Source: Paraphaeosphaeria minitans
Lineage: Eukaryota; Ascomycota; Dothideomycetes; Pleosporales; Didymosphaeriaceae
DNA length: 64,000 nucleotides
Direction of reading: 5' to 3'
Assembly (NCBI GenBank): GCA_015832175.1
Contig: WJXW01000018.1
Location: 434,001 to 498,000 of the forward strand
The notes beneath the pieces were generated by a model. The model was not told the DNA's origin and ran no database searches. It saw only the letters and a program-made list of their open reading frames with translations. Position numbers and translations under genes: made by a program. Position 1 is the stretch's first letter, and each line of letters begins with the position of its first letter. Positions 22,392-33,711 of this stretch are shown here, piece after piece.

Positions 22392-24182
22392 AGCAGCGAC
22401 TAGAGGGAAGCACTTTTCTTGAGTGGTAACTTTGCTTGCTGGCGACAAAAGACTGCTCTTGGGATTAGCTCCTACTGCTGCTACGATGCTGGAAACAGTC
22501 ACGGTGCTCTGGTGCAGCAGGTACTGGCGTGGGCGGGTCGGGCGACGAGGGGAGGTTAATTTGTTGCTCAATCGAGGGGTCTGGGTTGTTGCAAAATTGC
22601 CGTGCCGCACGGAGTTTAGATAACGCAACAGAGTTCAAGTGAATCGCAATCGAATGCTACTGTGAGCTGGCAAGATAATGAGGCTGGACACAGGGCGGGT
22701 AGCAATCAAGGAGGGTGGTGTTGGGGTGGATTGAAAACCATCACGTGTCGGTACGCCCGATGACGCAGCCCCAGCCCCTTGCACATCTTTTCCTCTCTGC
22801 ATGCGTATGTTGCTCGTTTGCTTCCGCCATTGTCAGCTCCTCATCAGTTGGCCGCGCTGCTGCCGGTATCTTCCTGGGAGTCTTGGACGTCTCTAGACGA
22901 TTGTTGGATCGCGACTTCCCGCCGTGACACCTTGGTGTTGCTTTGGTCCTGCTTCAATATCGCCTCGTCTCTAGGTAGTATCTACTAATGTCGGCCCACA
23001 CAGCGCCGATTGGGGATCTACTCTACCTAGTCACGTTAAGACGGCACCGACCACCGGCCTACAATTCCTCACTTGTGGTGGTTCTTCGGCCATCACATCC
23101 AGTTCAGTACCTTAGAATCTTGCAAGGCACGTGAGCACTTCTACCCCAAAGTCCACGCACACGGATGAGGGTAAACTACAAGGGCTCGAACTTTTGAAGG
23201 GTGGTCAGCAGTGTCTCGCAACATATTTCCGGGTATCCATAAGAATGTCAGCATCTGCCCATGCAAGAGCTCTACGACAGTAAACTTCGCCTAACTCGGA
23301 AGGCTCTCGTGGGAGTAATGAGTGTTTTCTCAAAGCTTTCGGGACTTCGTGCACATCACCAATCAAGTCACTGTCAGGGAGGACTCCTTCCTATGCTTTT
23401 ACGATACAAACCATCTCTCATCCAGACTGAGATGACACAGGAAGCAGCCACCAACAACATCGTTAAAACCCCCGGTCTTGTGGCCCCGTTTCTTCACATT
23501 GCTGGCAAAGATGTCGATTTGTTGTATCACTCAATACTTGCCGACCTACCAATCAAGAACGAGTACGCATAATGTTTATAACTGCCGCCACAAAACATGG
23601 GCATTGTGCGTTGTGATGGACAATCACAAGAGTCGTGCGCCTCAATACCGATCCCAAGCAGGCTAATCTCGACGCATGCGAAGTGGCCATCTGGCTGCAC
23701 TCCACAGGTAAGGCACTCCATCCTTTTGGGCGAGCCAGATCAGTTCGTATTCGTCTTCTTTTTGCCCTGCCGTTGAAATCATGGCTTCTAAGGTCGACAT
23801 AACACCTCCATATTGTCGAAATGTTGCTGACTGGTTTCGTGATTACTACTATGGCCTTGCACTGTTGACGATGCCATAATCCTAATGCGCGACCAAAGGA
23901 TGAGCTCAGTGCGGCCCTCGTCATTAGTGTCACAGGGTGTTTAGAGCATGGCTATACGCCGCAAGATGCACGGCACAAGCGCAATCCCAGCGAGGGGCAT
24001 TCACCCAGCACTTCCACATTGCGCAAGACTCCCGCGCGTCGATTGATTGACTTTATACAATCTGCAGCTGTCAAACTTGTCACACGCCGCCTCAGTCCGG
24101 ATGCATCTAAATTCAGCTGAAGACCAAGAGCGCGCTGAAGTTTTCAACTAGCCTTTGATTCTTTCGTCTGAACTCTGCTAAG
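22392..24182. other. Intergenic, 1.8 kb
   Basis: No supportable gene; frames up to 126 codons on the minus strand (23553-23933) and 103 on the plus (23261-23572) have no protein-like features. The left part (22400-22990) is promoter and leader of the preceding minus-strand gene. The right end (24100-24182) is the promoter of the rhodopsin-like gene. Confidence 0.4.
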
Positions 24183-25699
24183 ATGGTTGCTAAAGGACTC
24201 TTTACACCCACTTTTATGGGACCGACAGTCGAGACCACAGCGTTCAGTCTGGCGAGCATATCGACCATTGTGGTCCTCCTCAGGTCAGCACCCTTGCGTC
24301 TAGAATCCCAGCTCGCCTGCTGACAGTGCGCAAGGTTCTATTGCCGGATATGGATTGTGAAGAAGCTGAAGTCGTATGACTATCTGATCGCAGGAGCAGT
24401 GGTAAGTCGATACGCTCCTATAATCAAGCTATCCGCTCTCTCGCCCATATTGTCGCATTCGCGGGCCCCTTACAAGAAGCCAACAAGGCTTCGGCTGATA
24501 CAGACTAGGTTTGCACATGGGGACTATGTATCATTAATCACTACCAAGTGCTCTACGGCACTGGTTCTGGTGCGTAACTGGTTCCACTCTGTTCTGGGAC
24601 GCTGTACTAAACGGACGTTATCACAGGCGCATGGCCGGCCGACCTGCCACCAGTGAGTTGGTTGAATGTCCACATGTTGCAACTTGTTGATCCCCGGTAG
24701 CCTTCCGCAGAATTCACAATGCACGGCATGTTGGGTGCGGCAAAAGCATGGTACGGCTATCAGATCGTCTATCTGCTTGTTCCGGCACTTGTTAAGCTTT
24801 CTATCCTAGTAGTAAGTCGGCTCGAGACGTGGATACTGATGGATGTTGACTAGTCTATTTAGTTCTATCTAACCATCGCCACGCACCGTCCTTTCCGGAC
24901 TATTGTTTACTCGGCCATAGCATTCGTCACGACCTACAGCTTCATCATGATAGTTGTCAACGCCTTCGAGTGCCCACGTAAGCCGTCCCTCGTCTTCGAG
25001 CCTACGATATTCGTCATGAGAGAACAGTGGCATTGTTTCAATCTTACGGCACTGTACTTCAGTCAGTCTGCAATGAACATCTTTTCAGATCTCTTCATCC
25101 TCGTTTTGCCTCTGCCAATTCTCGTTAAGCTACACATGCCGACTATCAAGCGCATTTGCCTGTTGATAGTCTTCTCGGTGGGGCTCCTGGTTCCAATCGC
25201 AGCAAGTTTTCGTCTTTGGATTCTTTACCTCTGGCATGATGCGCCTCCGGACATATCCCGATACTATGGCGGCTACATATTGTTCTGGGACGCCGTCGAG
25301 CTCAACACTGCCATCATCTGCGCATCGGCACCTTCCCTCCAGCCTCTCTTCAGGCGCGCTTTTGGCGAGTTGCGTGCGCTCTCACGAGGCCGATCAGCCT
25401 ACTACTACTACGGCGATGATAGGGAGGGCACAGTCATGACGCAGACCACTATCGGTAGAAGAGGAAGCAGGAGATTGGACCAGGAAATCCCGTTGCAGCG
25501 ACGGCCGGCGTCTCGAGAGATACACAAAAGAAGCCCTGAAGGCTTGGAAAGCGACCTGGTTGTCATCAGGGAGATGGAAAACGAGGAAGATATCAGGATC
25601 TGGGCGCAGGCATCTGCTATAAGACCTACGAGTACACACTCTGAGTCGTACCCACCGAAGTCGCCAGCACGACCGCGAGATTTATTGGCATCTGGATGA
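24183..25699 (+). CDS. Rhodopsin-like seven-helix integral membrane protein (fungal family)
   Basis: Six exons (24183-24283, 24335-24401, 24509-24569, 24627-24652, 24701-24811, 24863-25699) close into one frame of 400 residues. Hydrophobic helices are visible at about residues 15-33 (FSLASISTIVVLL), 45-58, 57-75 (VCTWGLCIINHY), 96-120 (YQIVYLLVPALVKLSILVFY), 128-150 (IVYSAIAFVTTYSFIMIVVN), 175-200 (IFSDLFILVLPLPILVKLHM) and 205-230 (ICLLIVFSVGLLVPIAASFR). An eighth, ELNTAIICASAPSLQPLF, is the signature last helix. The motifs QW-HCFNLTALYFSQSAMNIFSD-LPLPILVKL and ELNTAIICAS identify the large Pezizomycotina family often labelled rhodopsin-domain or satratoxin-cluster-like membrane proteins. 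The cytoplasmic tail is 110 residues long, charged and Tyr/Arg-rich. Substrate or ligand is unknown. It lies 660 bp upstream of the alpha-dioxygenase gene on the same strand. Confidence 0.85.
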
Positions 25700-26363
25700 G
25701 ACGACTGCAAACCTCGAATCTTACATGGTACCATAGCCACAATTCTGCGCGCAACAACAAAACGTCACCCCGCACCTGGATTCGCGCATATTGAGGCCAA
25801 GCCCGGGCATGCCGGGCTCAAGTACGTCCAATATGCTCTGAGACCGCCTTTGGGCCCCGCGTGAACCCCCCTGTCGCGCCTGTTTATCTCCACTTACCAA
25901 AGGAGAAATCAGGCTGAACACGCACCAATACACTACCTGACATTCAGCTACAAGGATGCTTTTTCGTAAGCGCGATGTTGAGCTGCTGACTGTGTAGCAT
26001 TGGCAAGTCGACAGAGGCACGGGGTATATAGCTGCATGTACTCTTGAGACACTAGGTGTGTTGAGTGTAATAAGTGATGGATTAGCTCTGTGAGCGATGA
26101 CGCTTATAACAAAACTCATCTAGGCAGTGGTAGCACCTGCTACCAAAGGCAGCACCTGCCACATGAATAACCGGCCCATCGGGCCTCACCTTCCAACAAG
26201 GTGCACTGCGATAGCGAGGCTGTCATTCTGCGCGTTGTTATATTTTCCCTGTTTCCATATATTAACCGCCCTCGAATCTGTTCCCAACCCTTTCTACGCA
26301 TGTTCAAAAGCTCCGCGCATTGAATTTACCTCGTGAGTATCGCTTTGCGCCACTCTTTCCAAC
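25700..26363. promoter_or_regulatory. Intergenic upstream of alpha-dioxygenase gene
   Basis: 664 bp between two genes of the same strand. Near 26125-26165 a CACCTGC(T/C) word and a CTACCAAAGGCAGCACC word recur in close succession. A TATATTAACC stretch at about 26256-26268 lies about 100 bp before the ATG and could serve as TATA element. Otherwise nothing is recognised. Confidence 0.4.
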
Positions 26364-28512
26364 ATGTCTTCCTCTCAGCCCGACTCCGCAATCCCATACA
26401 GGCCCTCCCTCCCAAAGAAGGCCCTCATCTTCCTGTTCAAAGGCGTAAACAAGCTCGTCCCATGGCACAAGCTCCCCAGGTAAGGCCCTTATGCATATCT
26501 AACAAGCATCCCACCTGAACAAAACTAGCTACATGGGCGTCCTCAACCTCGCAGCCTACCGCTACGAGCTGCGCCAGCACAACCTCCACGACACATATCC
26601 CTCGCCCCAATACCAAGGCAGGGCCACCTCGGATCCCGTCCCCCATGAATTTGCGCACACACGCAACTCAGATGGTCTGTACAATGATACCAATCAGCCG
26701 AAAATGGGCTGCGTGGGTATGAGGTTTGGTCGAAATGTGGCCAGGGAACATACGCAGAAGCCAAGTGAAGAGGAGCTACTTGGTCCTAGTCCGAGGGTTG
26801 TGAGCGAGGTGTTGTTGAAGAGGCAGGGGTTCAAGCCGGCAACGATATTGAATTTGTTGGCGGCGGCTTGGATTCAGTTTCAGGTGCATGACTGGTGAGT
26901 ATTTACCTGTTCTTTTGGAAGATAGATTTGGCGCACGTGGTTGCAAAACAACTGGGTCAGGGACTTGTGGTTCTAGGCACATCTTGTATCGGAGCCGTGA
27001 AACCCAGCTTTGATGGCTTTCAATCTGATCAGGGCCAAGCTGATGCGTGCTTTTAGGTTCATGCACACTAACTCTACGACTGAGAAACACGATATTAAGC
27101 TTCCGCCCGGTGATACATGGAGTAATTCGCAAATGAGTGTGGAAGCTACGCAAACGGACGAGCCCCTGGATGACACCGATAAGAAATCTCCTGGATACAG
27201 AAACGAAAATACACACTGGTGGGACGGGTCCCAGATTTACGGGTCAAGTGAGTCACGCACCAAGGAACTGCGCGGCCTCGCAAGACAAGGCAAACTTGAG
27301 GTGGACGAACAGAAGGTGGTCACCTACCTGCCTCGCGATGAGAATGGCATACCCAGGACAGGATTCTACACGAATTGGTGGCTAGGTCTGGAAATGCTCC
27401 ACACACTCTTCGTGCTCGAACATAATGCTATCTGTGATGAGCTGGCGAACGAATATCCTACTTGGAAATCCGAAAAGATTTTCGACACAGCGAGACTGGT
27501 GAACTGCGCGCTGATGGCGAAGATCCACACAACAGAGTGGACGCCAGCCATCCTCGCTCATCCAGCCCTGCAAGTCGCAATGAATGGCAACTGGTGGGGT
27601 GTCCTAGGTGAGAAGTTGTACAAACTCCTCGGCCGCGTCGCCCCAGGAGAATCCATATCCGGGATCCCAGGTTCCGGCGCTGAGCAGCACGGCGCACCTT
27701 ACTCGCTAACAGAAGAGTTCATCTCGGTATACCGCATGCATCCTCTGATCCCAGACAACATTGCCTTCTTCTCTGCCGCAACCGGCGAGTACAAAAAAAC
27801 TTATCCTATCAAGGGCGTTGCGTTTGGCGAGGCGCGAGCACCGCTTGCAGAGCAGAGTCTCGGCTTCGAAGACATCTTCTACAGCTTTGGCATCAACTAT
27901 CCCGGCGCGGTAACTGTGAACAACACCCCTGACTTCCTCCGGGATATGCACACGCCAGAAGGTCGCCACGTCGACATGGGCACTATCGACATCCTGCGTG
28001 ACCGTGAGCGCGGCATCCCGCGATACAACAAGTTCCGCGAGTTGTTCCACATGAAGCCGGTGGCCTCCTTTCTCGAGCTCACCGGCGGAAACACCGAAGT
28101 AGCCGCGAATCTTGACAAGGTATATGAGGGCGACATCAATAAGGTCGATCTTCTAGTTGGCTGTCTGTGCGAGCCGTTGCCAAAAGGCTTTGGCTTCAGC
28201 GACACGGCATTCAGAGTGTTCATCTTGATGGCGAGTCGGAGGCTGAAAAGCGATAGATTCATTGCGTCGGATTGGAATGAGGAGACGTATAGTAAGGCTG
28301 GCATGCATTGGGTGCAGTATAATGGGATGAAAGAGGTTTTGACGCGGCATTTCCCGGTGTTGGGTGAGAGTTTGAAGGGGATCCGAAATCGTAAGTGCGT
28401 CCTGCAGGAAGAATTAGGTGTGAATCAATGTGCTGACTATGTAATAGCATTTGCGCCTTGGACGAAGGTTGGGAAGAGTGGAGAATACAAAGGAGAAGAG
28501 ACGAATGCTTGA
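26364..28512 (+). CDS. Alpha-dioxygenase-like haem peroxidase (fatty acid oxygenase)
   Basis: Member of the animal-haem-peroxidase/cyclooxygenase superfamily, closest in layout to plant-type alpha-dioxygenases, which insert O2 at the alpha carbon of fatty acids. Exons 26364-26479, 26529-26894, 27057-28390 and 28448-28512 encode 626 residues. The last intron (28391-28447, GTAAGT...AATAG) is 57 nt and stop-free. Reading through it would add 19 residues, but splicing gives IRNPFAPWTK. Motifs: distal haem histidine in QVHDW (H159), THWWDGSQIYG (214-224), LEHNAICDEL, and proximal-type histidine in VYRMHPLIPD (H389), with the catalytic-Tyr region further on. There is no signal peptide; the N-terminus is basic and amphipathic (KKALIFLFKGVNKLVPWHK), as in the plant enzymes. 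Ppo-type linoleate diol synthases are much longer (>1000 aa) with a P450 domain that is absent here. Product and substrate are inferred. Confidence 0.85.
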
Positions 28513-30791
28513 GTTGTGAGTGGAGGTTAGTAGGTACCGTCTGCGCCACATTCGTATCTTGCAGGTCGCAGGTGTGGATCCAGTTTAGGCAGCAATCGGG
28601 AAAACTTTTCTATTTGACATTCTCCGTATGGTACGCAAAAGGGGAAACACACTCTTTCCAAGGCATGTCCATGGTTCATATAGTCGAGTATTTTCATAGT
28701 GTGGCCGACAACCTCCACAAAGAGCCTGCGCGCGAATGGCTGGCCTCGCAGGGAGTTATCGCACGATGGGGTTCCATGAATAGCATGATATTTATGGACG
28801 GCCTTGCATCCGCCAATCTATCTGAAGGCTGATAGTTTGCTGAAATGCTACTCGAGGACTTCAAACGCAATTCATACATTCCAAGGACAGTAGTGTGAGC
28901 ACAATCCGCTCACATTGCCTATCTTGGGATAACACACTGTACTAGACTCTTGCCCTAGCACTGTAACACATATCCTACCCTGGAAAGAAAAAGACGCGCC
29001 GAGGTTAGTAACCGCCCATGAATACACATGGAAACCCGCGATACTGGCAGCATCTTATCATCTCAGCTATTGTTGTTGATGTGATTGATGAGTATCTTCT
29101 CCACGAAGATGAGGTCATCTCGGATAGGCAGCGTGGACATCACTTTTCGAGAGTGATTTCCTTCTGAGCTTCGTCATCTGAACCACCTCACCGCTCCCCG
29201 CGAGCCTGCATTCATGCCAAGCTTTCAACAGAACGAGGCCATCTCGAATACTATGTATGAAACTCCAAGTCGCATCCTTGTGGGGGTGTGGACATGCTTG
29301 GTCCGGATGCTCCTCGGCCCTGCATTTTTCCGCAACTAACATTTCTTCTTGGTCGAGCTCTTCGCGTGCGGTTCGCTCGAATTTGAAGATCTTTTCTGGG
29401 ATCTACCACATGGGAACGTCGGCGTTCTCTCTTGCACTCGTGATTTTAGCTTTGTTGGATGAGGGTGAAGACGTGGATGGACTCTGTACAGCGGGGGCTT
29501 GGGGCCCTCTCCATTCTTCTCGGTGGACGTTCTGCTGATTCTTGAACATGGTTTCTTCGTTCTTCTGATTTTACATGGTGTTGGAAGCAGAGCTTTCTGG
29601 AGCGTGTTGTGACCGAAAGTAGTTCCCTTGTCCGGTTTCTCGAGCATGATTATACTCGTAACTGCCTCTTAGCCGCGTTTCTACATGCGAGAATGTTTGC
29701 CGGACATCTTTCGTCAGTGAACGTTATTCCCAAGAAGTCCCCACATGATGAATGTGATTATATTTTTCAACATCTTCCTTTGAAGACTCAACCCATGGGC
29801 TTCCATTCAATGATCACTGGAATATATTGCTACACACAAAAGCTTGTGGGCTCACTTGTGCTCGGTTATATTGGCTAGTCTTGCCCATGATGACTCCCGA
29901 TTCGGCGTGCGTGAAGTTGTGGCCGCTTAAGTCTGAAAAATCGCCAGGGAGCAAGCCATCGTTCAGATTCATGGTTCCATACACGTGCTCCTTCTCCGGA
30001 AACATGCCTCCATACAAACTACCTTGTAAGTATGCTGGGGAATTATCATATCTGCCGGAACGCTGCTCGCTAGAGATTAGGTTACCATGAAATTTTGTTT
30101 CGTCTAGCTTTCCAACGTCCACTCTCTCCTTTGCGCCGGTGCCCGCGCTAGGCAGGCGCCGATTGAGCCTGGGTGGCATGACTAGATCTATCTGTATGCT
30201 AGTTGGGCTGAGTTAGTTTATCGGATTGTTTAACGATGCGATCGGCGAGCTGCTGAGCAATCGTTATATACAACAACATTGCCTCGGCTCCCACACTCAT
30301 ACTTGCAGCGACGTCGAAGCGTGAGTGCCCAATAAAGCCATTGTAAGCACCTCGAATCTCGGTACAGCTGCTTGTTGATGTCATGGTAGGCCTAAAGAAG
30401 CGGACATGCAATTGCGACACCGTGGAGAGTATCGCGAATATCGGGCTATTTCACGTACTTTGTACCTTACATGCCAATTAATCAGATGCACAGCCAACTG
30501 AAGTTGCTTGCCTAGTGACGACATAGGTACACCGACAGCCTTCTGTTTTGACATTCATCAGGGATCAAAATTACGCACGTAAAGCCGCGTCGCCGCAGCA
30601 CACAATAATTTTCAGATTCGGACACTTGGACATATATGCTTCAGAGCATCTCAGAGCACTAGGCCCTGCTTCCCGGAAATACGTCTGCGCTTTCCTCAAA
30701 CTGGTTGCCCGTAGGCCCTCGCCGATACACCGAAATATTAGCCACTGGTGACTTTGGTTCCACTCAATCATAGGCGTCGAAGATTCGATAA
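28513..30791. other. Gene-poor interval, 2.3 kb
   Basis: No confident gene. Several minus-strand frames in succession have somewhat protein-like composition: 30199-30420 (helical, AEAMLLYITIAQQLADR), 29814-30179 (Gly/Asn/Asp-rich, NLNDGLLPGDFSDLSGHNF) and 29115-29342. Each ends in stops, and I could not join them with good splice sites. They may be a degraded gene or an unusual gene model needing RNA evidence. The right end is the 3' flank of the GH1 gene. Confidence 0.35.
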
Positions 30792-32477
30792 TTAGAGCTT
30801 GTCGTTTGACACTGCCGTACGCCGTTTCTGGAAACTCTCTTTCAGATATGTCGCAGATCGCTTCGGTGTACGAGTCCCTGTTGCGAAATCCACATGGGTG
30901 ATACCAAAACGAATGGTATATCCAGCGGCCCATTCTGTCGTGTGTCAGCATCAGACATACCCTTCTGGTGGCTTTGCTTACCAAAGTTGTCCATGAGACT
31001 CCAGGCGTAGTAGCCTGCAACCTTGACTCCGTCCTCATTAATTGCTTGGGAAATGGCGTCAATGTACAGTCCGAAATATCGGACGCGGAATTGATCATCC
31101 ACAGCTTGTTCCAACGACATCGAGTTTTCGCCCGGGCATGGACATCCATTTTCCGTGATGTATCTGCATGAACGTGTGATTAGTCGTTGAGGAATCGTTG
31201 AAGAATACATGGTAAAAGCTCACATAGGTCTTTTGTAGCGGTTCCATGCCCAGTTCAAGAGCTTCCTGAATTGCTTGTGGGTCACCCGAAGCCATGAAAC
31301 ACCAGACAGCGGGCCGATCTCAACACCTTCGCTATTGGTGGTGGACTCCTCCACGTTTCCAGTATGATCATCATCAGTTGGGGGAGTGGAGCGTGCCCTC
31401 GCAAATTGCGATGTGTAGTGGTTCATGCCGTAGAAAGTATTGTGGGGTGCAGTCTTTTTGAGAAGTTCCTGGTCCGCTTCCGTAAACTGTGGTAATCTCG
31501 AACCCAGCTGCTTCCTCATTGACTCGGGGTAGTCGGTTCCAAGGTAGATCGGGTCGCCGAACCAACCGACGTAAAATTCTAGCCTGCGCTGTGCTGCCTC
31601 ATTATCAGCTTCACTTGCAGCGTCGTAGGGCTCGTAAAAGTCCGAGTTCAGGACGATGGAAATGGCGCCTTTTTGTGAAGGCAAAAAGTCGGTTGCATAT
31701 GTCTGAACGGCAGCGGCGTGGGCGAGGATTAGACTGTGCCCAACTCGCCATGGCTCGGTCGTGGAGTCATGGCCAGTTTTTGTACTGTGTCCAGGTGCTA
31801 GGATGCCACTGTGGTAGCCGAAAAGCGAGACAATGTAGGGTTCGTTGAAAGTTATCCACTGCTTGACCCTATCGCCAAATCGGGAAAAGCAGAGTCGTGC
31901 GTAATGCTCAAAGTCGGCCTGGAATTCTGGAGTGTTCAAGGGGCCCCCATACCGTGTGTGGAGCTCCAAAGGAAGGTCCTATGTTTATAGTCAGAAAATG
32001 AGGTTCATTATAGTAAATCTGTCCATAGATGATGCATACCCAATGGTAAAGTGTCACGGCAGGTTTAATCCCATGAGCTAGCAGGCCGTCAATGAGAGCG
32101 TTGTAGAAATCAATTCCCTTCTCATTGATGGGATCATTCCGCCCTCCGAGGGGAATCAAACGCGACCAGCAGATTGAAAATCGGTACACGTCGACACCAT
32201 ACGAGGAAAGCAAGGCGATGTCTTCAGCGAGGCGGTTGTAGTGGTCGCAGGCAACATCGCCGTCTTCACCACTTGTAACACTAGGCTCGCGGTGGGAGAA
32301 CTCGTCCCAAATCGAGGGGCCTTTGCCGTCTTGCTTGGCCCCGCCTTCCACTTGATATGCGGCTGTGGCCGCGCCCCAAAGGAAGTCTGCTGGCAGCGGA
32401 AGCTCTTTGATGGAATCTAACTTGTCGAGAATAGATTTGGTGGATGTGTCTGTTCTGACTTCGTTGGATTCGAACAT
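30792..32477 (-). CDS. Beta-glucosidase, glycoside hydrolase family 1
   Basis: Retaining beta-glucosidase. Exons 32040-32477, 31224-31978, 30982-31163 and 30792-30934 give 505 residues. The catalytic pair is visible: acid/base Glu192 in WITFNEP and nucleophile Glu402 in IYITENG, the latter codon run being assembled across intron 3 (31164-31223). Other GH1 hallmarks are FLWGAATAAYQVEGG near residue 35, GKGPSIWDEFSH, YRFSICWSRLIP, ALIDGLLAHGIKPAVTLYHW and the C-terminal DNFEWAAGYTIRFGITHVDF spanning intron 4 (30935-30981). There is no signal peptide, so it is probably intracellular, acting on cellobiose or imported beta-glucosides. Length is normal for fungal GH1 (about 480-510). The gene diverges from the DUF1365 gene over 1.2 kb. 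Confidence 0.95.
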
Positions 32478-33711
32478 TTTGAGTCAGTTTTTCCAGAGAG
32501 TAAGATGTGAAAATATCGGAAAGGAGCGTCGCGACACGAAACTACCTGAACTTATACATCCACGCGTACCCCACTTCTGATCCACGCAATGAAAAGACGG
32601 GCTGTACTTCCGTAGACGGTGCCACTTCGCGAAGGTACGTTGGCTTCCAGCCACCAATAGAAGCCCCAGCGGTGTATCACGAAGTGGGTTGACCATGGTC
32701 GAAGGCGTATCTCGCCGAAGTTGCCATACAGACGAAACTGCAATCCCGGCCGATCACACGGATTACGGTAACTAGGGCTGCCTAGCTCATTGTACCTAGC
32801 TATGCCACATGTGTACACTTCGTCTTTCTGCATCTACGTTCGTTTCCCTACGGATCATGGTGTCTCGAAGCGACAATGGTACGTGGACAATATCAAAACT
32901 ACTGCATTCCATACCGGGTGTCACTTCAAGCAGGCGCCGCCATCGTTCTTTTGCGTTCGTAGACACACGATTGTTCATGCGTTTGGGCGCAGTGTTGGTT
33001 TGCGTACGTTGGCGGCTAAGCGGTCCGACCAGCCGCCCCCGAGCCCCGCCATCGCTTCGGTAGGCATCTGTTCTCTTGGACCGCGTGGGACGAGTAGACC
33101 CATTCCTCAAGCACCTACGTGCCAAACGTTCGCTTTCCGATGTACCGAGCGGAGGAAGCTGGATGTTTGCGATTGATAGCTGGCCCATGGGCCGTCTGTA
33201 GCGAGAGTGCTCGAATGGGGCAGACAGACGAGCCGCCATTTGATGGTTTCGACTCCGTCCGCACCGTACCCACATCTGCTACAAGCTGCTGAGCTGTGAT
33301 TTGCAAAAGACAAACTGCTGTTGACTTTAAACAATGGCAATGACCTTGCCGCATTCCAAGGATATCTCCTTCATGATTGTCAGTGTCGCTTCGTCCCTCG
33401 GACATTTGAAAGACGCTGGAGATCCCGAACGGTGTCCTGGTGGTACCATCCGCATCGCCTATCCTATCGGCCCTTCTGGAGGCGCGCGGATTTCGCGTTT
33501 GCATTCCAGATAGCAATGCGGGCTGCGAAAAGAATAAAGACGAGAGATCGCAGGTTTTGTCCATCGTACCGTGGTTATCCACTCCGAAACGGTTCGATTC
33601 GCACTATGTCTGGCGACCCCGACACGACATCATGAAAGAGGCTTAGCGCAACCGATTGTGTTTCGACACTCTTCTTCGGCATCGAAGGTTCCTCAACATC
33701 AACATCATCTC
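32478..33711. promoter_or_regulatory. Divergent intergenic region GH1 / DUF1365 gene
   Basis: A 1.2-kb spacer between two divergent start codons. The short overlapping frames in it (up to 159 codons, minus strand at 32796-33275) have no family character. No clear TATA or operator is identifiable. A CATCAACATCATCTC stretch directly precedes the ATG at 33712. Confidence 0.4.
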
